Below are positions 51,001 through 59,081 of a stretch of 59,081 nt of DNA, one piece after another. Numbering within the stretch: position 1 is the first letter of the stretch; each line of letters starts with the position of its first letter. Position numbers and translations under genes: made by a program. The notes below the pieces were generated by a model. That model did not search any database, was not told the origin of the DNA, and saw only the letters and a list, made by a program, of their open reading frames with translations. This stretch comes from Nocardia veterana NBRC 100344 (GTDB lineage Bacteria; Actinomycetota; Actinomycetes; Mycobacteriales; Mycobacteriaceae). The stretch is taken from contig NZ_BAGM01000020.1 in assembly GCF_000308855.1 (NCBI RefSeq), positions 1-59,081 on the forward strand, written 5' to 3'.

Positions 51001-52739
51001 CGACCCTGCCCGAGACCGATCTGGTGAACTGGTACGGCCCGGCCGAGGCGACCGTGGTGACCGCCTGGCCGGCCGGCGCCGACGTCGAACGCGCCGTGCC
51101 GATCGGAACCCCGGTGGCGAATACCCGGGTGCACGTGCTGGATCGCCAGCTGCGCCCGGTCCCGCCCGGCGCGCCCGGCGAGCTGTATGTGGCCGGTGTG
51201 CAGTTGGCTCGCGGCTATGTGAACGCGGCGCCGCTCACCGCGGAGCGGTTCGTCGCGCACGAGGGTGGCGAACGGCTGTACCGCACCGGCGACATCGTCC
51301 GCTGGCGCACCCAGCCGGACGGGGCGGTTGCGCTGGAGTACCTGGGCCGCAGCGATTTCCAGGTCAAACTGCGGGGACAGCGGATCGAACTGGGTGAGAT
51401 CGAGGCGGTGCTCGCGCGCGATCCGGAAGTGCGGCACGCGGTGGTGTCACTGGTGCGCGGCGCCTCGGGTGATCGTCTGGTCGCCTACGTCGTCGCTGCC
51501 GGCGGTGCGCTGGACGAGGCGAGACTGCTGGCCCATGCGCGAGAATCCCTGCCCGCGTACATGATTCCGGCGGCGGTGGTTGTGCTGGCGGAACTGCCGC
51601 TCAATGCCAGTGGCAAGTTGGACCGCAAGGCCCTGCCGGTGCCGCAGGTGTCGGGCCGGCCCTATCGGGAGCCGGCGACGGCGACCGAACAGACGGTCGC
51701 CGCGGTGTTCGCGGAGGTGCTCGAGGTCGATCGGGTGGGCGCGGACGACGACTTCTTCGATCTGGGCGGCAATTCGCTGGTCGCCACCCGGGCGATCAGC
51801 CGCCTGCGCGCGCTCACCGGCGTCGATGTCCGAGTGCAGTGGTTCTTCGCCGGGTCGACCGTGGCCGCCCTGGCCGAACGCATCGATACCGCCCCGGGCA
51901 CGGCTTACGACTACGACGCGGCGGCCGAGGAAGCGCTCGGAGTGCTGTTGCCGATTCGTGCCGAGGGCACCGGCACCCCGGTGTTCTGCTTCCACCCGAT
52001 GTACGGATTGGCCTGGTGCTACGCCGGATTGGCGCGCTATATCCCGGATCGACCGATCTTCGGGCTGCAGTCCCCGGCCCTGTCCGAGGACGACTATTTC
52101 CCGCGGTCGCTGCGGGAGATGGCCGAGGAATATCTGCGCCGGATCCGGACCGTGCAGCCGCACGGCCCGTACCGGTTCCTGGGCTGGTCGCTCGGCGGCG
52201 TGCTCGCGCACGCGGTGGCGACCACCCTGCAGGCCGAGGGCGAGCGGGTCGAAAGCCTCGTCATGTTCGACAGCCGTGCCGAAATGGATATCGCACACTT
52301 CCGCAGCACCATGCGGGAAGCGCTGGCGGAGATCGGTATCGGCGCGGAGGCGCTGATCGGCACGGGTGACAGCGATATCCGCGATCTGAGTGACGATGCG
52401 GTGCAGCAGTTGTTCGAGGCGTTCGGGCCGGATATGGGTGCGTTCACTCCGGAACGCGTGCACCGGATCTACCGCAGCGCGGTGCAGTCCGCCGAACTGA
52501 CCACCGAGCATCGGCCGGGTGTGTTCCGTGGCCGGGTCGACTACTTCACCGCGTCCGACAACACCACCGAGGTCGGCGATTGGCGCAAGTACGTGGACGG
52601 CGATGTGGTCGAATATCGGGTCGAGGCCGAACACAGCTTCATGATGTCGCCCGAAGGCCTGGCGGAGTTGGGACCCCTGCTGGCAGAGTTGCTCGGCGGG
52701 CGGGGCGGTCCCGCCGAAGCGGGTTCCGGTTCGGCATGA
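39087..52739 (+). CDS. Non-ribosomal peptide synthetase 2: A-PCP-C-A-PCP-C-A-PCP-[E]-C-A-PCP-TE
   Basis: This 4550-residue NRPS starts with an Arg-rich leader and directly with an A domain (P-loops near residues 177, 1238, 2342 and 3838). PCPs lie near 565, 1625, 2732 (LGGDSI, the type found before epimerases) and 4225. C domains have HH motifs near 752 (HHIAADG), 1828 (HHIAADA, with Gly lost) and 3373 (HHILLDG, D-accepting type, 'PLQSGMLFH'). An epimerase-like domain at about 2780-3215 lacks both catalytic positions. The C-terminal thioesterase (about 4287-4550) has 'GWSLGG' and 'AEHSFM'. Hand-read codes are DALFVGGIMK, DVWDFILVSK, DLWHLILVSK and DIWHFAWVVK; none is one I can assign firmly, although the second and third recall serine codes. 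It presumably takes the dipeptide from NRPS1 and releases a hexapeptide. Confidence 0.94.
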   Translation: MTRPTRTRPARTRRPRVTTLPQLMATAVEADPTGTALVYADATTTLAEISYAELDERSTRLSRLLIARGIGPEDLVAVGIPRSVESVLAVWAIAKTGAGFVPVDPNYPADRVAHMVTDSGTKLGLTVEQVAAELPDSVEWLTVDAPEFAAALAEFPGDPVTYADRLRPLRAEHPAYVIYTSGSTGKPKGVVVTQAGLSSFCDEQRERYRVASDSRTLHFASPSFDASVLELLLALGGAATMVVAAPTVLGGDELASLLRREAVTHAFVTPAALASVDPTGLDALRVVVAGGEACPPELVRRWVIPIGDDGATREFFNGYGPTETTIMTNISAPLVPGETVTIGGPIRAITEYVLDERLAQVPRGAVGELYIKGAQVARGYHRRPGLTAARFVADPFDPDGSRLYRTGDLVRWTAAGELEYVGRNDFQVKIRGFRIELGEIDAVLAAHESVDFAVTVGHELPTGATILVSYVHAAPGQAADPDTLIEAAGHSLPAHMVPTTVMVLDEIPLTPVGKLDRAALPAPVLAAREFRAPANALEEMVAGVFADLLDPGTPVGADDDFFDLGGNSLIATRVAARLGAAISARVPARLLFEAPTVAELAQRLEPLKGEGGRLPLAPMPRPEHIPLSLAQQRMWFLNQFDPESAANNIPFAIRLTGALDVAALQAAVADVIERHETLRTVYPAIDGTGYQVILPAAQAVPDLTPQPVPEAELEGWLAAELLAGFDVAAQVPLRIAVAQVGPTEHVVAVVVHHIAADGASIAPFMRDLVAAFLARRNGSRPRWAPLAVQYADYALWQRAVLGDENDPDSIAAGQIEYWRKTLAGSAERLDLPFDRPRPQIASGVGAQYRFELDANTHAALEELAQRTGTSLFMVVHAAFAVLLARASATDDIVVGTPVAGRGEAELDALVGMFVNTLALRTTVDSAATFEQLLAAVKQTDLGAFSHAELPFERLVEVLDPVRSQAHHPLFQVALFFQNMETPRLQLPGLTVDAVEFDGAIAKFDLQLTVVPRQEADTPAGLSAMFTYAVELFDEATVAGFADRLVRILHAVVTDPGRAVGEIDLLDPAELEQILRVWNDTGHPVEPELLLDGYRRAVQRNPDAVAVRFEGAELTYAEFDAQVNQLARLLIARGVGPEALVGLAIRRSLDLVVGMYAIITAGGAYVPLDPDHPVERITHILETAQPVCVVTTRADAVPVPAHIPLLRLDTMDLGGFDPAPVRPEELAAPLRPEHPAYVIFTSGSTGRPKGVAVSHRAIHNQIEWMLAAYPLGTEDVYLQKTATTFDVSLWGYFMPLRAGARLVLATHDGHRDPLYIAETIAAQSVTMTDFVPSMLTVFATQISPGSCPTLADIFVIGEALPPETVDAVRAVSDARIHNLYGPTEAAVSVTYWPVGDERPTVPIGLPQWNTRVYVLDGRLHPVPPGVPGELYLAGDQLARGYVRRPDLTADRFVADPFDTGARMYRTGDLVRWHPADEVGPGRLDYIGRTDFQVKFRGQRIELGEIETALLALPGVSQAVAVVLGSDLGDQLVAYAVPAPGITLDPQRLRNGVAQTLPAYMVPSVITVLEALPLNASGKLDRKALPEPTFGTREFRAPSTPVEEVVAEVFGSVLGIERVGADDDFFALGGNSLIATQVVARLGAALDTRIPVRALFEAPTVAGLAASVDSRTHQRRGVRLGSIERPEALPLSLAQRRMWFLNRFDHADQRAAGTGSAAYNLPFALRLTGSLDVAALSAALDDVVARHEVLRTIYPETPDGPVQLVLPADTRLGLQPEPTPSGVLTDVVYRLAATAFDVTSEVPLRVRLLEISDLAPGSRREYVLAVVVHHIAADASSMGPLVRDVMTAYAARTCGQAPEWAPLPVQYADFALWQRAVLGDESDPDSIAAQQISYWQRELAGLPDLLELPTDRPRPAVANLAGARVDVHIAPEIHAGLVELARAHGATLFMVVHSALAVLLARLSGSADIAIGSPVAGRGEAELDDLIGMFVNTVVFRTRVDPGESFTELLVRQRETDLQAFAHADIPFERLVEILNPPRSTAHHPLFQVGLSFQNVARTQLELPGLSVSGVDADLDVSQFDLHLIVSDSYDEDGRPAGIGGFLTYATDLFDASTAIELTRRLSLLLAAVVRDADIPVGDIDILTAAQRDRLAEVERGADRAIDTAATLPDLLARSVAANPAGPALVAEGVELDYAELGRRVNRLARKLISLGVGPEARVGLALRRGVDLVVGMYAVAAAGGAYVPLDPDQPAERTGYILDAADPVCVLTTSDIGELPWSGPEPSDGNDVVRDWRGRSESIPAHRPNAGAGVIRIDELDLSELSAAPVTDAERSAPLRPQHTAYVIFTSGSTGRPKGVAVPHAAIVNQLLWKQAEFELGAEDAVLLKTAATFDLSVWEFWSAAVVGGRLVIAAPDGHRDPEYLNELIDREGVTTLHVVPSMLDALLTATESAARVSGATGATPLRRVLAIGEALPAALARRFAAVHPDVALYNLYGPTEAAVSITSHRVTERDDTSVPIGAPEWNSRAYVLDSRLHPVPEGVAGELYLAGAQLARGYFGRPDLTADRFVADPFGSGTRMYRTGDLAAWNSQGELEYRGRTDFQVKVRGFRIELGEIEATLLRLPQLAQAVVVAKPDGRNGHRLVAYLVSADRELDVSRVKSALEAALPSYMVPAAFVVLDALPLTVNGKLDRAALPDPVVEVKRYRAPRTVAEQVIAEVIGDVLGIDRVGLDDDFFALGGDSIVSLQVVARARERGVNFLPREVFSARSVEALAARATVTPVHADERFGAMPLLPPAVRLLRLDPSGRDRRAIAVDLPADSSAERIEAAISALLQRHPMLSARLDRERNLLVVPEEPMAAPLRRFAPGDDGTAIVVRALSEDLDPDAGHGIAFGLVAPAGADDGADAPTALVAVANGLVVDDTSWRIVADELSHAWAGGHSAPAVDHAGPVGVGKALAERAEETAVVAQLGWWQKHLAQAPDEVAVDEVDLTDRGRVSLVLTAEGAAAVDAVARAYHATIEDVLLTAFALAWAGPTRSAVAEVVGPVVQLPVDGRAVTGPESEGTVGGFTFTYPLVVGLDDIDVEQALLGADAAGAAIAQTKELRRSVPDAGIGYGLLRYLNAETEPVLAALAQGRTAFRYRDLRPAHPHPDTPAADLLLDITVDAAEDGLLARFDYAATVFTVDEVKEFAGQWVRALGGLAEHGTHPGVGGFTVSDFALVDLNQRDIDRLHRRYPALTDIWPVTPLQSGMLFHALLARASTDVYLMQFVVGLGGAVDAQRLRAAAQAVLDRHDNLRVAFAGDAAGNPVQVVLDRVEVPWREIDLGHLPADRVSAELTRIREQDYAERFDMASAPLLRFTLIRTGPQSCRLLVTTHHILLDGWSIPLVMQEVLTVYALGARSRQLPAVRSYGDYLRWLSDQDVAAARDRWRHALAGVDEPTPLAPVDPGREISAGVGEVDFALSVAETAELARLAAALGVTVNTVVQAAWGLLIGRCTDRDDVVFGATVSGRPPTLSGVETMVGLFLNTIPVRVRLGAEETLSGLLARLQAEQADLLDFHYLGLSEIQRAVGVEGLFDTLVVFESFPVDEKGLAALGSIDGMQVQGVESVTGTHYPVTVMVVLDDQLRISLKYLRDVFGEQEAAALANRLRQSIDRFVRTPHARVAEVDALLPDEVTELAARNATDDRQLLDDATLPMLFDAQLARTPQAPAVYFGDTVLTYRELDRRSRDLARELVARGIGPETLVAVAMRRSIELVVGIYAVLRAGAGYVPVDPDHPAERNEFVLANTRPACVLTTARDGFATSADIPIVDVTAPRDAGQSAAVRLPRVHPGSVAYVIHTSGSTGRPKGVVITHRQMVNQFRWAQRTYPHDTGDVVLHKTPITFDISTWELFWPLHTGAAIAVAEPDGHRDPAYLSRLIDTRSVTTVHFVPSMLDAFLDPDANPAVTRGYSSLRRVFAAGEALSGDTARLFAATLPETDLVNWYGPAEATVVTAWPAGADVERAVPIGTPVANTRVHVLDRQLRPVPPGAPGELYVAGVQLARGYVNAAPLTAERFVAHEGGERLYRTGDIVRWRTQPDGAVALEYLGRSDFQVKLRGQRIELGEIEAVLARDPEVRHAVVSLVRGASGDRLVAYVVAAGGALDEARLLAHARESLPAYMIPAAVVVLAELPLNASGKLDRKALPVPQVSGRPYREPATATEQTVAAVFAEVLEVDRVGADDDFFDLGGNSLVATRAISRLRALTGVDVRVQWFFAGSTVAALAERIDTAPGTAYDYDAAAEEALGVLLPIRAEGTGTPVFCFHPMYGLAWCYAGLARYIPDRPIFGLQSPALSEDDYFPRSLREMAEEYLRRIRTVQPHGPYRFLGWSLGGVLAHAVATTLQAEGERVESLVMFDSRAEMDIAHFRSTMREALAEIGIGAEALIGTGDSDIRDLSDDAVQQLFEAFGPDMGAFTPERVHRIYRSAVQSAELTTEHRPGVFRGRVDYFTASDNTTEVGDWRKYVDGDVVEYRVEAEHSFMMSPEGLAELGPLLAELLGGRGGPAEAGSGSA

Positions 52740-52887
52740 TGGGTCACGCATACGTAACGGAGCGGTCTGGTCAGACGACTAGATAGGCCGTAGGGTCGGG
52801 CGAGGTCCGGCCCTTCCGGTGCGCCTCGCCGGGCGCCGCCGGAAAAAGCTGAAACCGAATGTCGAGCAGATAGCGAAGGTGTGAACA

Positions 52888-53961
52888 TTGATTCGTCGAC
52901 ACTTCCGGCGTAGTGGTCTACGGGCTGCTGCCGTGCTCGCGGCCACCGGACTCCTGACAGGCGTCGTGGCCGGAGTCGGCGCTACCACCGCCTCGGCGGA
53001 CGACCCGGTCATCGCGTCGAAGTCGCTGTTGTCCGACCCGAAGTCGCCCGACGGATCGCATATCGCCAAGGCCACCTACAAGGACGATCGCAGCATCCGG
53101 CTGTACGTCTACTCGGCGGCGATGAACCGCACCTTCCCCGTCGATGTGCAGCGCCCGGCCGATGCCTCGGTGCCGCGCCCGACCCTGTATCTGCTCAATG
53201 GCGCCGGCGGCGGCGAGGACGACGCCTCGTGGCAGAAGAAGACCGATATCGTCAACGGTTTCCTGGCCGACAAGAACGTCAACGTCGTACAGCCCATCGG
53301 TGGCAAGTGGAGCTACTACACCGATTGGCTGAAGGACGACCCGACCCTGGGCCGCAACAAGTGGAAGACCTTCTTCACCGAGGAGCTGCCGCCGCTGATC
53401 GACGGTGCGCTGGGCACCAACGGCGTGAATGCCATTGCCGGCCTGTCCACTTCGGGTACCTCGGTCCTGAATCTGGCGATCGCCAAGCCGGGCCTGTACA
53501 AGTCGGTCGCCGCGTATTCCGGTTGCGCCGAGACCAGTTCGCCGGTGGGTCGCGAAGCGATCAAACTGACCGTCAACACCTGGGGCGGCGGCGATGTGCG
53601 GAACATGTACGGCGAGGACGACAATCCGGCCTGGCAGGACAACGACCCGCTGCTGCACGCGGAGGCGCTGCGCGGGCTGAACCTGTACATCTCCTCCGGT
53701 AACGGTCTGCCCGGCCAGTGGGACACCCTCAACGGCCCCTACACGCTGCCCGGCGCCTACGGCCTCGGAAATCAGCTCGTGGTCGGCGGCGTGATCGAGG
53801 CGGCGACCAACTACTGCAGCCACAACCTGCAGACCAAGCTGAACTCGCTGAACATCCCCGCCACCTACAACTTCCGGGATTCCGGCACCCACTCGTGGGG
53901 CTACTGGCACGACGACTTCCTCGACTCCTGGCCGCTCCTGGCCCGCGGTCTGGGCATCTGA
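52888..53961 (+). CDS. Secreted antigen-85-like esterase / mycolyltransferase
   Basis: This 357-residue protein has a twin-Arg/hydrophobic signal peptide ending near 'ASA' at residue 37. The esterase-D / antigen-85 fold follows: 'YLLNGAGGGEDDASWQKKTDI' near 105, nucleophile Ser in 'GLSTSGTSV' near 188 and the C-terminal His in 'GTHSWGYWHDD' near 340. Antigen 85 proteins transfer mycolic acids to trehalose and arabinogalactan outside the membrane. The match supports a mycolate-bearing host, though some relatives are plain esterases. The start is TTG 52888, with GAAGG eight bases upstream. It lies 148 bases after the NRPS2 stop and is not obviously part of that operon. A hairpin follows. Confidence 0.88.
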   Translation: MIRRHFRRSGLRAAAVLAATGLLTGVVAGVGATTASADDPVIASKSLLSDPKSPDGSHIAKATYKDDRSIRLYVYSAAMNRTFPVDVQRPADASVPRPTLYLLNGAGGGEDDASWQKKTDIVNGFLADKNVNVVQPIGGKWSYYTDWLKDDPTLGRNKWKTFFTEELPPLIDGALGTNGVNAIAGLSTSGTSVLNLAIAKPGLYKSVAAYSGCAETSSPVGREAIKLTVNTWGGGDVRNMYGEDDNPAWQDNDPLLHAEALRGLNLYISSGNGLPGQWDTLNGPYTLPGAYGLGNQLVVGGVIEAATNYCSHNLQTKLNSLNIPATYNFRDSGTHSWGYWHDDFLDSWPLLARGLGI

Positions 53962-53979
53962 CCGCCTCGTACGAACCAC

Positions 53980-54019
53980 CGAATCCGCCTCGATCGCCGC
54001 AGCGCTCGGGGCGGATTCG
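53980..54019. terminator. Hairpin after the antigen-85-like gene
   Basis: CGAATCCGCC (53980-53989) and GGCGGATTCG (54010-54019) form a perfect 10-bp stem with a 20-base loop, 18 bases after the stop codon. No T-tract is seen. Confidence 0.6.
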
Positions 54020-54051
54020 CCGTTTACGAAGGGTTGGCTCGAAGAAAAGTT

Positions 54052-54073
54052 CGGGTACCCGTAAAATAATTTT
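54052..54073 (+). promoter_or_regulatory. Palindromes and AT-rich box directly before the Nramp gene
   Basis: CGGGTACCCG (54052-54061) is a perfect palindrome, followed at once by AAAATAATTTT (54063-54073), also symmetric. TAAAAT (54062-54067) would place transcription start at or next to ATG 54075, giving a leaderless message with no Shine-Dalgarno. The symmetric AT box is well placed for a metal-responsive repressor; which one is unknown. Confidence 0.45.
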
Positions 54074-54074
54074 C

Positions 54075-55322
54075 ATGGACACGATCACCGTGGCGGCCCG
54101 GCCGACGATGCGCTTCCGGCTGCGGTCGATCGCGGTGCTGCTGGGCCCGGCGTTCGTGGCGGCGATCGCCTACGTCGATCCCGGCAATGTGGCCTCCAAC
54201 ATCAGCGCCGGCGCCCAGTACGGCTACCTGCTGATGTGGGTGGTCGTGATGGCGAACGTGATGGCCGCGCTGGTGCAGTACCTCTCGGCGAAACTCGGTG
54301 TGGTGACCGGTCGTTCGCTGCCCCAGATCGTGCGGGAGCGCGCCGGACGGCCGGTGCGGCTCGCCTACTGGGCGCAGGCCGAATTGACCGCGATGGCAAC
54401 CGATCTCGCCGAGGTCGTGGGCGGGGCCATCGCGCTGCACCTGCTGTTCGGACTGCCGCTGTTGCTGGGTGGGGTGATCACCGGCACGGTGTCGATGGGG
54501 CTGCTGGCGGTGCAGAACCGACGCGGGCAGCAACCGTTCGAACGGGTCATCATCGGCCTGCTCGCGATCATCGCGGTCGGGTTCCTGGCCGGGGTGGTGA
54601 TCTCGCCGCCCTCGCCGTCCGGCGTCGCGGCCGGGCTGGTGCCGCGTTTCGACGGCGCGCAGAGCGTCCTGCTGGCGGCCGCGATGATCGGCGCCACCGT
54701 GATGCCGCACGCCATCTACCTGCATTCCGGACTCACCCGGGACCGGCACGGCCGGACCGAGCCCGGCCCGCGGCGCAGCCGCCTGCTGCGGGCCACCCGG
54801 GTGGACGTGGGGCTGGCGATGATCATCGCCGGTGCGGTCAATCTGGCCATGCTGCTGATGGCCGCCGCCACCCTCGGCGGCCGCGATATCGACTCGATCG
54901 AATCCGCGCATTCCGCCGTTCGAGAGGTGCTGGGGCCCTGGGCCGCTCTGCTCCTGGCCGTGGCCCTGCTCGCCTCCGGCCTGGCCTCCACCTCGGTCGG
55001 CGCCTACGCGGGCGCGATGATCATGGACGGTCTGCTGCGTCGCAAGATCCCGCTGCTGATCCGTCGCGTGGTCACCCTCATCCCCGCCCTGTTCATCCTC
55101 GCCGCCGGCGTCGACCCCACGCGCGCTCTGATCGTGTCGCAGGTGGTGCTGTCGTTCGGCATCCCGTTCGCCCTGATCCCACTGGTGCGATTCACCGGAG
55201 ACCGGGAGTTGATGGGGGACGACGTGAACCACCGGGCGACGACCTCCGCGGCGTGGGTGATCGCCGCCGTCATCAGTGCGCTGAATCTGCTGCTGATCTG
55301 GTTGACGGTCACCGGAAACTGA
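54075..55322 (+). CDS. mntH: Nramp-family divalent metal transporter (MntH-like)
   Basis: This 415-residue membrane protein has about 11 helices. The Nramp metal-site motif is 'YVDPGNVASN' near residue 33, with the Asp and Asn that bind Mn2+/Fe2+. The second half of the site is 'MPHAIYLHSGL' near 210, with the Met and His. 'LLASGLASTSVGAYAGAMIMDGLL' near 295 is the conserved transport motif. The family imports Mn2+ and Fe2+ with protons. The ATG has no Shine-Dalgarno and a -10-like box ends eight bases upstream, which suggests leaderless translation. It is a single gene. Confidence 0.93.
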   Translation: MDTITVAARPTMRFRLRSIAVLLGPAFVAAIAYVDPGNVASNISAGAQYGYLLMWVVVMANVMAALVQYLSAKLGVVTGRSLPQIVRERAGRPVRLAYWAQAELTAMATDLAEVVGGAIALHLLFGLPLLLGGVITGTVSMGLLAVQNRRGQQPFERVIIGLLAIIAVGFLAGVVISPPSPSGVAAGLVPRFDGAQSVLLAAAMIGATVMPHAIYLHSGLTRDRHGRTEPGPRRSRLLRATRVDVGLAMIIAGAVNLAMLLMAAATLGGRDIDSIESAHSAVREVLGPWAALLLAVALLASGLASTSVGAYAGAMIMDGLLRRKIPLLIRRVVTLIPALFILAAGVDPTRALIVSQVVLSFGIPFALIPLVRFTGDRELMGDDVNHRATTSAAWVIAAVISALNLLLIWLTVTGN

Positions 55323-55632
55323 CGGGCCGGGTCTACGGTTTCGGCTCGAGTGCCGCTTGGACACCCGGTCCGGCGCAGATGCATGTTCTCGCCCCGGCGA
55401 CCGGGGCTGCTCGCACCGGTGAGCTGCCTACCGGAGTGATCTGTTACGGTGTGACCCGATGACTACCGGGACGGCATTGCGCCACACGCGGATTGGTTAC
55501 CCGGTGCTGTTCTGAGCGCCGTGCGGGCCGGAGGTGGCCCGCTTGTCGAGCGCGGATTCCGCGGTTCCGCGCGAGCTCCGCCCTTTTGTCGTAGTGATTC
55601 CGAGATCTCAACTACGACACAAGGATTCGACG
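55323..55632. other. 310-base intergenic region
   Basis: I see no convincing gene, terminator or repeat here. Only the Shine-Dalgarno AAGGA of the dienelactone hydrolase gene (55621-55625) stands out. Confidence 0.5.
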
Positions 55633-56394
55633 ATGAAGACAATCAATACCCGCTCGGTCGATGTACGGACACCCGATGGTGTCGCCGACACATATATCGC
55701 CAGTCCCGACGACGGCGCCGCCCATCCGGCTGTGCTGGTGATCCAGGACGGCTTCGGACTGCGACCGAGCCTGCGGGCGCTGGCAGATCGTATCGCCACC
55801 CACGGTTACACCGTCATGCTCCCGAACGCCTATTACCGGCGCGGGCGGGCACCGGTCGTCGAACTGCCGGACTTCATCGACCCCGTGCAGCGGCCGGAGA
55901 TCTTCCACGAGGTCTTTCCGATGATCCGCGAACTGACACCGGAACGACTGCGCTCCGATGTCGGCGCCTACCTCGCGTGGCTAGCGGCGTCGCCGCTGGT
56001 CACCGCCGGAAAGGTCGGCGTCACCGGCTACTGCATGGGAGCGCGGCTGGCGGTACTGGCCGCCGCCATGTTCGGCGACCGGATCGGGGCGGTGGCCGGA
56101 TTCCATGGCGGCCCGCTGGTGACCGACACCCCCGACAGTCCACACCTGATCGTCGGAAACATCACCGGTGAGCTGTATTTCGCGCACGCGGGCGACGACG
56201 ACCACATGACCCCGGAACATATCGCCCGCTTCGATCGGGCTCTCACGGCTGCCGGTGTCCGGTACCGCACGGAGGTCTACGAGGGAGCCCAGCACGGCTT
56301 CACGCAGGCCGACACCTCCGCCTACGACGCCGATGCGGCCGAACGGCACTACGGCGAACTGGTGGCACTGTTCGACCGCACACTGCGAGGGTGA
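55633..56394 (+). CDS. Dienelactone hydrolase family protein
   Basis: This 253-residue alpha/beta hydrolase has the dienelactone hydrolase pattern: 'VLVIQDGFGLRPSLRALADRIATHGYTVMLPNAYYRRG' near residues 35-72, the nucleophile Cys in 'GVTGYCMGARLAV' near 138, Asp in 'AHAGDDDHMTPEH' near 192 and His in 'EGAQHGFTQAD' near 218. The family opens lactones in aromatic degradation, and many members have other ester substrates. The ATG follows AAGGA. No aromatic-pathway genes lie nearby, so the substrate is open. Confidence 0.88.
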   Translation: MKTINTRSVDVRTPDGVADTYIASPDDGAAHPAVLVIQDGFGLRPSLRALADRIATHGYTVMLPNAYYRRGRAPVVELPDFIDPVQRPEIFHEVFPMIRELTPERLRSDVGAYLAWLAASPLVTAGKVGVTGYCMGARLAVLAAAMFGDRIGAVAGFHGGPLVTDTPDSPHLIVGNITGELYFAHAGDDDHMTPEHIARFDRALTAAGVRYRTEVYEGAQHGFTQADTSAYDADAAERHYGELVALFDRTLRG

Positions 56395-56563
56395 CCGAGG
56401 GATTCGTGCCGGAGCGCGACTCGGCTCGCGAGCTGTGCTGCCGGGGCGCCACGGTCGCTGTCTCACCACGTCGGCGAAGCTATTGGCGCGCGACGATGCG
56501 TCTTGCCTGGTCGAAAAGGGTGCGGCAACTGGAAAGCCGGTTCGCGTCCGAGTTCTGCGCTGA

Positions 56564-56585
56564 TAGAGTTCGAACATGCATTCGA
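56564..56585 (+). promoter_or_regulatory. LexA-type SOS box overlapping the start of the HNH/DUF222 gene
   Basis: TCGAACATGCATTCGA (56570-56585) matches the actinobacterial SOS box TCGAAC-N4-GTTCGA at 11 of 12 fixed positions. It covers the ATG (56576) and directly follows a -10-like TAGAGT (56564-56569). Repression by LexA and induction on DNA damage are therefore likely. The spacing also suggests a leaderless transcript. Confidence 0.7.
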
Positions 56586-58081
56586 GTGGGGGTGAGATTG
56601 CGGAGCAGGTAGTGGGACCGCTGTCGGCTGCGGTCTCCGACCTGCTCGAGCGATCGCTGGTGCCGTTGTCGGACGGCGATCTCGTCGAGGTGATGCGGGG
56701 TGTGGAGCGCTGCGCCCGTCGGTTGGCCGCGATGCAGCATCGGTTGTTGATCGAGGCGGAGGAGCGGTCCATCCCGGCGCGGTGCGGGGTGAAATCCGTG
56801 AAGCGTTTTCTGATGGAAACGTTGCGCTTGTCGAGTGCGGAGGCGGGCAGTCGGGTGAACGCCGCCCGCTGGGTGGGCACCTTCCGAGGCCTCGACGGCG
56901 AACTGCGGGAGCCGCATTTGTCCTGCACTGCAGAGGCTTTGGCGCACGGCGCGGTCTCGATCGACCATGTGCGCGGGATCGCGCAGGTGATGAACCGGGT
57001 GCCCGGCGCGGTCTCGGAGGCGGATCGCGAAGCGGCCGAGCAATTGCTCGCCGAATTCGCGCGGTCGGGATCGCCGGACGATATCGCGAAGGTCGGTGAT
57101 CGGATCCTGGCGTATCTGGATCCGGACGGCCGGCTCAGCAACGACCGGGACCGTGCCCGCATGCGCGGCATCATGATCGGTCGGCAACGGCCCGACGGGA
57201 TGTCCCCGATCCGTGGCGATATCGATCCGGTGATGCGGGCCCTGCTCGACCCACTGCTGGCGAAGTATGCTCGGCCGGGGGTGTGCAATCCGGAGGACCC
57301 GTCGAGTCCGGCCGCCGATATCGACGGCGTGGATCCGGCGGTGTTGGCCGCGGCCGCGCGGGCCGACCATCGCAGCACCGCCCAGCGCAATCACGACGCG
57401 CTGACCACCATCCTTCGATCGGGGCTGGTTGCCGAGGACCTCGGGCGCCACCGCGGCATGCCGGTGACCACTGTCCTGACGATGAAACTCGAAGATTTGG
57501 AAAAGGATTCGGGGGTCGCGACCACCGCCACCGGTGGTGTGGTGCCCATCCGGGAGGCGCTGCGACTGGCCGAACGATCGCGTCCCTATCTCGCGGTGTT
57601 CGACCATGCCGGGCTCCCGCTTCACCTGGGCAGAATGAAGCGGCTGGCATCCCGTGCGCAGCGGTTGGCGCTGATCGCCGCGCTGCGCGGTTGCTCCCGC
57701 CCCGGCTGTGACGCGCCCGCGAGTCTCTGTGCGGTGCACCATATTCGGGACTACCGCGCCGGTGGACACACGGACATCGAGAACCTCGTCCTGGCCTGCG
57801 ACGCCTGCCATGGCTTGATTCACGATGGCCCGGGCGGCTGGAAAACCGTGGTGGCAGACCGGCATTCCCCGTTTCCGGGGAGAACGGCCTGGATCGCGCC
57901 CGAGCACATCGATCCCAGTCGCACGCCCCGGGTGAATCACCGCCACCGCGCCGGCGAACTACTCGCCGCGATACTCACCCGCATCCACCTCCGCGATGAG
58001 CGGGACCGCGAGAGACGTCGACGGCACCGGCCACAACCGGAGCCGCGCTCCCGGCCGCCCTCCGACGCCGGCGCGGCGTGA
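56576..58081 (+). CDS. DUF222 / 13E12-family protein with C-terminal HNH endonuclease domain
   Basis: This 501-residue protein has the long alpha-helical DUF222 region (about residues 20-330; 'RRLAAMQHRLLIEAEER', 'LLIEAEER' helix, 'ARWVGTFRGL', 'HGAVSIDHVRGIAQ'). A C-terminal HNH nuclease domain follows: Cys pair and HH in 'RGCSRPGCDAPASLCAVHHIRDYRAGGHTDIENLVLACDACHGLIHDG' at about 375-425 (His-His, Asn and His of HNH plus zinc-binding CxxC pairs). An Arg-rich tail ends the protein. These are the REP13E12-type proteins abundant in mycolate actinomycetes; several in M. tuberculosis are LexA-regulated. Their role is not settled (mobile-element or host-defence nuclease). The gene looks intact. 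Confidence 0.9.
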   Translation: MHSSGGEIAEQVVGPLSAAVSDLLERSLVPLSDGDLVEVMRGVERCARRLAAMQHRLLIEAEERSIPARCGVKSVKRFLMETLRLSSAEAGSRVNAARWVGTFRGLDGELREPHLSCTAEALAHGAVSIDHVRGIAQVMNRVPGAVSEADREAAEQLLAEFARSGSPDDIAKVGDRILAYLDPDGRLSNDRDRARMRGIMIGRQRPDGMSPIRGDIDPVMRALLDPLLAKYARPGVCNPEDPSSPAADIDGVDPAVLAAAARADHRSTAQRNHDALTTILRSGLVAEDLGRHRGMPVTTVLTMKLEDLEKDSGVATTATGGVVPIREALRLAERSRPYLAVFDHAGLPLHLGRMKRLASRAQRLALIAALRGCSRPGCDAPASLCAVHHIRDYRAGGHTDIENLVLACDACHGLIHDGPGGWKTVVADRHSPFPGRTAWIAPEHIDPSRTPRVNHRHRAGELLAAILTRIHLRDERDRERRRRHRPQPEPRSRPPSDAGAA

Positions 58082-58099
58082 CCACCGGTTCTGCGGTCG

Positions 58100-58124
58100 C
58101 GGCTCCTCCGTCGCAAGGGAGCCG
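58100..58124. terminator. Weak hairpin after the HNH gene
   Basis: CGGCTCC (58100-58106) and GGAGCCG (58118-58124) form a 7-bp stem with an 11-base loop, 19 bases after the stop. There is no T-tract. Confidence 0.4.
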
Positions 58125-58322
58125 GCCGCCTTGCCCGGGGTGGGGTCCATCGGAAGCCGGGTGCGCACCTGACGACCCGGAATATTCCGCGAGGATCGGT
58201 AGGCGAAACACGCTGGGGGAGAAGGGAACTAGAAGTATGTTCGTTGAAACTGCGGCTCACCGGTTTCTCGATGCCGTACCATTCGCCAGCGCACATCGTC
58301 CGCCGCATTCGCCTTTGCCCCC

Positions 58323-58571
58323 TTGGGTTTCGATCTGTGGGTGGATTCGGCCGACTCGGGCTCCACATGCACCGCGCCGGGGGAGGGTACGGGAGAGCGC
58401 GCATACATCAGCACGACCGAACCGCTCCGCCAGTTCGAACGCCCCTGGCGAGTGGTGGACGTTCATCAGTGGGGCGAAGGACGGCGAGTTCGACAAGGGA
58501 TAGCGGCGGCGGCAGTGCGGCAGTTGGCCTTCCATGGTGTCCCTCGAAGGGACCACTATGCCGCGATCTAG
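58323..58571 (+). CDS. Possible small hypothetical protein or gene remnant
   Basis: From TTG 58323 the frame encodes 82 residues with a balanced, protein-like composition ('FDLWVDSADSGSTC', 'RPWRVVDVHQWGEGRRVRQ', 'VPRRDHYAAI'), unlike the Arg/Pro-rich shadow frames nearby. There is no good Shine-Dalgarno and the upstream in-frame sequence has a stop, so the true N-terminus may be missing. I recognise no family. Confidence 0.3.
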   Translation: MGFDLWVDSADSGSTCTAPGEGTGERAYISTTEPLRQFERPWRVVDVHQWGEGRRVRQGIAAAAVRQLAFHGVPRRDHYAAI

Positions 58572-58832
58572 TGACAATTGCGAGGGCGTGGAGATGAATG
58601 ATCACGGGGCGGCGCGCCGGGAGGTCCGTCGACGACTTCGCGGGTGGCCGTGGGCGATCTGAGTCCGGCTCTGCGGTTTGCTGGTCGGTCGCCCTCGGTT
58701 CCCGCTGAGTGGCAGCTGCCGGCCGAGCCCTGTCCGGGCTGGCCGCGAAGTATCTCTCTGGGATAGGGTCGCCTCGTGCGGGGGAGAGTCGATGGCGTTC
58801 CCAGCGGCACGGTGAACAGGAGGGGCCAATTC

Positions 58833-59081
58833 ATGCAGCTCGAGTTCGGCCGACGCGCTGGCGTGCGCCGTATGGCGTGCGTTGCCGGCGCAGTGGTTTC
58901 GATTGGAATGCTGGTGGCGACGACCGGTTGTTCGGATGATTCGTCGTCGGCGCAGACCGAGAAAACTACGACAACGGCGGCAAGTGTCGCTCCGGTTTCA
59001 TCGCCGCCGGCCTCGAATACTGCATGGAATCCTTGCTCCATCCCTGACTCCGATATTGCTGCGGCGGGGTTGAATCCGGCT
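58833..59081 (+). CDS. DUF3558-like lipoprotein (3' end outside the window)
   Basis: The visible 83 residues start at ATG 58833, after CAGGAGGGG. They show an Arg-rich n-region, a hydrophobic core and a lipobox 'VATTGCSDD' with the lipid-modified Cys near residue 32. A Thr/Ser/Pro-rich linker then leads into 'WNPCSIPDSDIAAAGLNPA', which resembles the start of DUF3558, a family of actinobacterial cell-envelope lipoproteins of unknown function. The frame is open to the right edge. Confidence 0.75.
   Translation, partial: MQLEFGRRAGVRRMACVAGAVVSIGMLVATTGCSDDSSSAQTEKTTTTAASVAPVSSPPASNTAWNPCSIPDSDIAAAGLNPA

Larger units (their letters stand above)
58082..58832. other. 751-base region between the HNH gene and the lipoprotein gene
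   Basis: It begins with a small hairpin at 58100-58124 and ends with a -10-like TAGGGT (58764-58769) and the lipoprotein Shine-Dalgarno. In between lie several short frames, of which only 58323-58571 has protein-like composition. Possibly a decayed gene. Confidence 0.4.

Noticed and set aside
31900..52000. Many long near-identical DNA stretches inside the NRPS genes
   Set aside because: They are homologous A, PCP and C domains of successive modules, not transposons or assembly repeats.
31582..52739. MbtH-like partner or phosphopantetheinyl transferase for the NRPS
   Set aside because: No frame in the window has the MbtH or Sfp pattern; if needed they must lie elsewhere.
58229..58577. Minus-strand short frames at 58229-58414 and 58257-58577
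   Set aside because: Composition is shadow-like, there is no ribosome binding site, and they overlap the more protein-like plus frame.
1..59081. tRNA/rRNA genes, CRISPR arrays, insertion sequences
   Set aside because: None seen. No transposase-like frame, repeat-spacer pattern or rRNA-like segment was found by reading.

Overview
The window is GC-rich actinomycete DNA. Several genes point to a mycolic-acid-bearing genus such as Nocardia: an antigen-85-type secreted esterase, an Acg-type nitroreductase next to a tandem universal stress protein, two FadD-type acyl-CoA ligases, an SCO5389-family protein and a 13E12/DUF222 HNH gene with a LexA-type box. The genus is inferred from gene content only. 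I saw no rRNA, tRNA, CRISPR array or insertion sequence.

Layout. (1) 1-4499: the tail of a membrane protein, a DUF2156 (aminoacyl-tRNA-dependent transferase-like) protein, an HD-domain protein and an MMPL/RND transporter. The transporter has its own promoter, overlapped by a near-perfect inverted repeat. (2) 4504-16078: a divergent SARP activator and a ten-gene, tightly coupled plus-strand operon. The operon encodes an aldehyde dehydrogenase, an acyl-CoA-dehydrogenase-like flavoenzyme, a class III aminotransferase, an SRPBCC protein, a small DUF4260-like membrane protein, a flavin reductase, a DAO-family oxidase, a flavin-dependent halogenase with intact motifs, a cation/proton antiporter and a TetR regulator. 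It looks like a specialised-metabolite locus, but no PKS, NRPS, terpene synthase or RiPP core lies in it. (3) 16109-31384: stress and general metabolism. This holds the nitroreductase, the universal stress protein, an F420-type oxidoreductase, an M28 membrane peptidase, a Baeyer-Villiger/FMO-type monooxygenase, two acyl-CoA ligases, a hotdog thioesterase, the SCO5389-like protein, a nitronate monooxygenase broken by one frameshift, a secreted M23 peptidase and a LuxR-type regulator. (4) 31582-52739: two NRPS genes of 2448 and 4550 residues. (5) 52888-59081: the antigen-85-like esterase, an Nramp transporter, a dienelactone hydrolase, the HNH/DUF222 protein and the start of a DUF3558-like lipoprotein.

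The NRPS pair reads A-PCP-C-A(Thr)-PCP-C-[A remnant] // A-PCP-C-A-PCP-C-A-PCP-[E-like]-C-A-PCP-TE. This gives six usable adenylation domains and predicts a hexapeptide with threonine at position 2, released by a type I thioesterase. Two features are unusual. NRPS1 ends in an adenylation-domain remnant without its P-loop, while NRPS2 starts directly with an intact A domain, so one module is split across two proteins. The epimerase-like domain of NRPS2 has lost both catalytic positions (HH is NG, and the Glu motif is gone), yet the next condensation domain is of the D-accepting type. A short basic ORF lies between the two genes and overlaps the NRPS2 start as ATGA. No MbtH-like protein or phosphopantetheinyl transferase is encoded in the window.

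Domain calls come from motifs read in the translations. Specificity codes were aligned to GrsA by hand.
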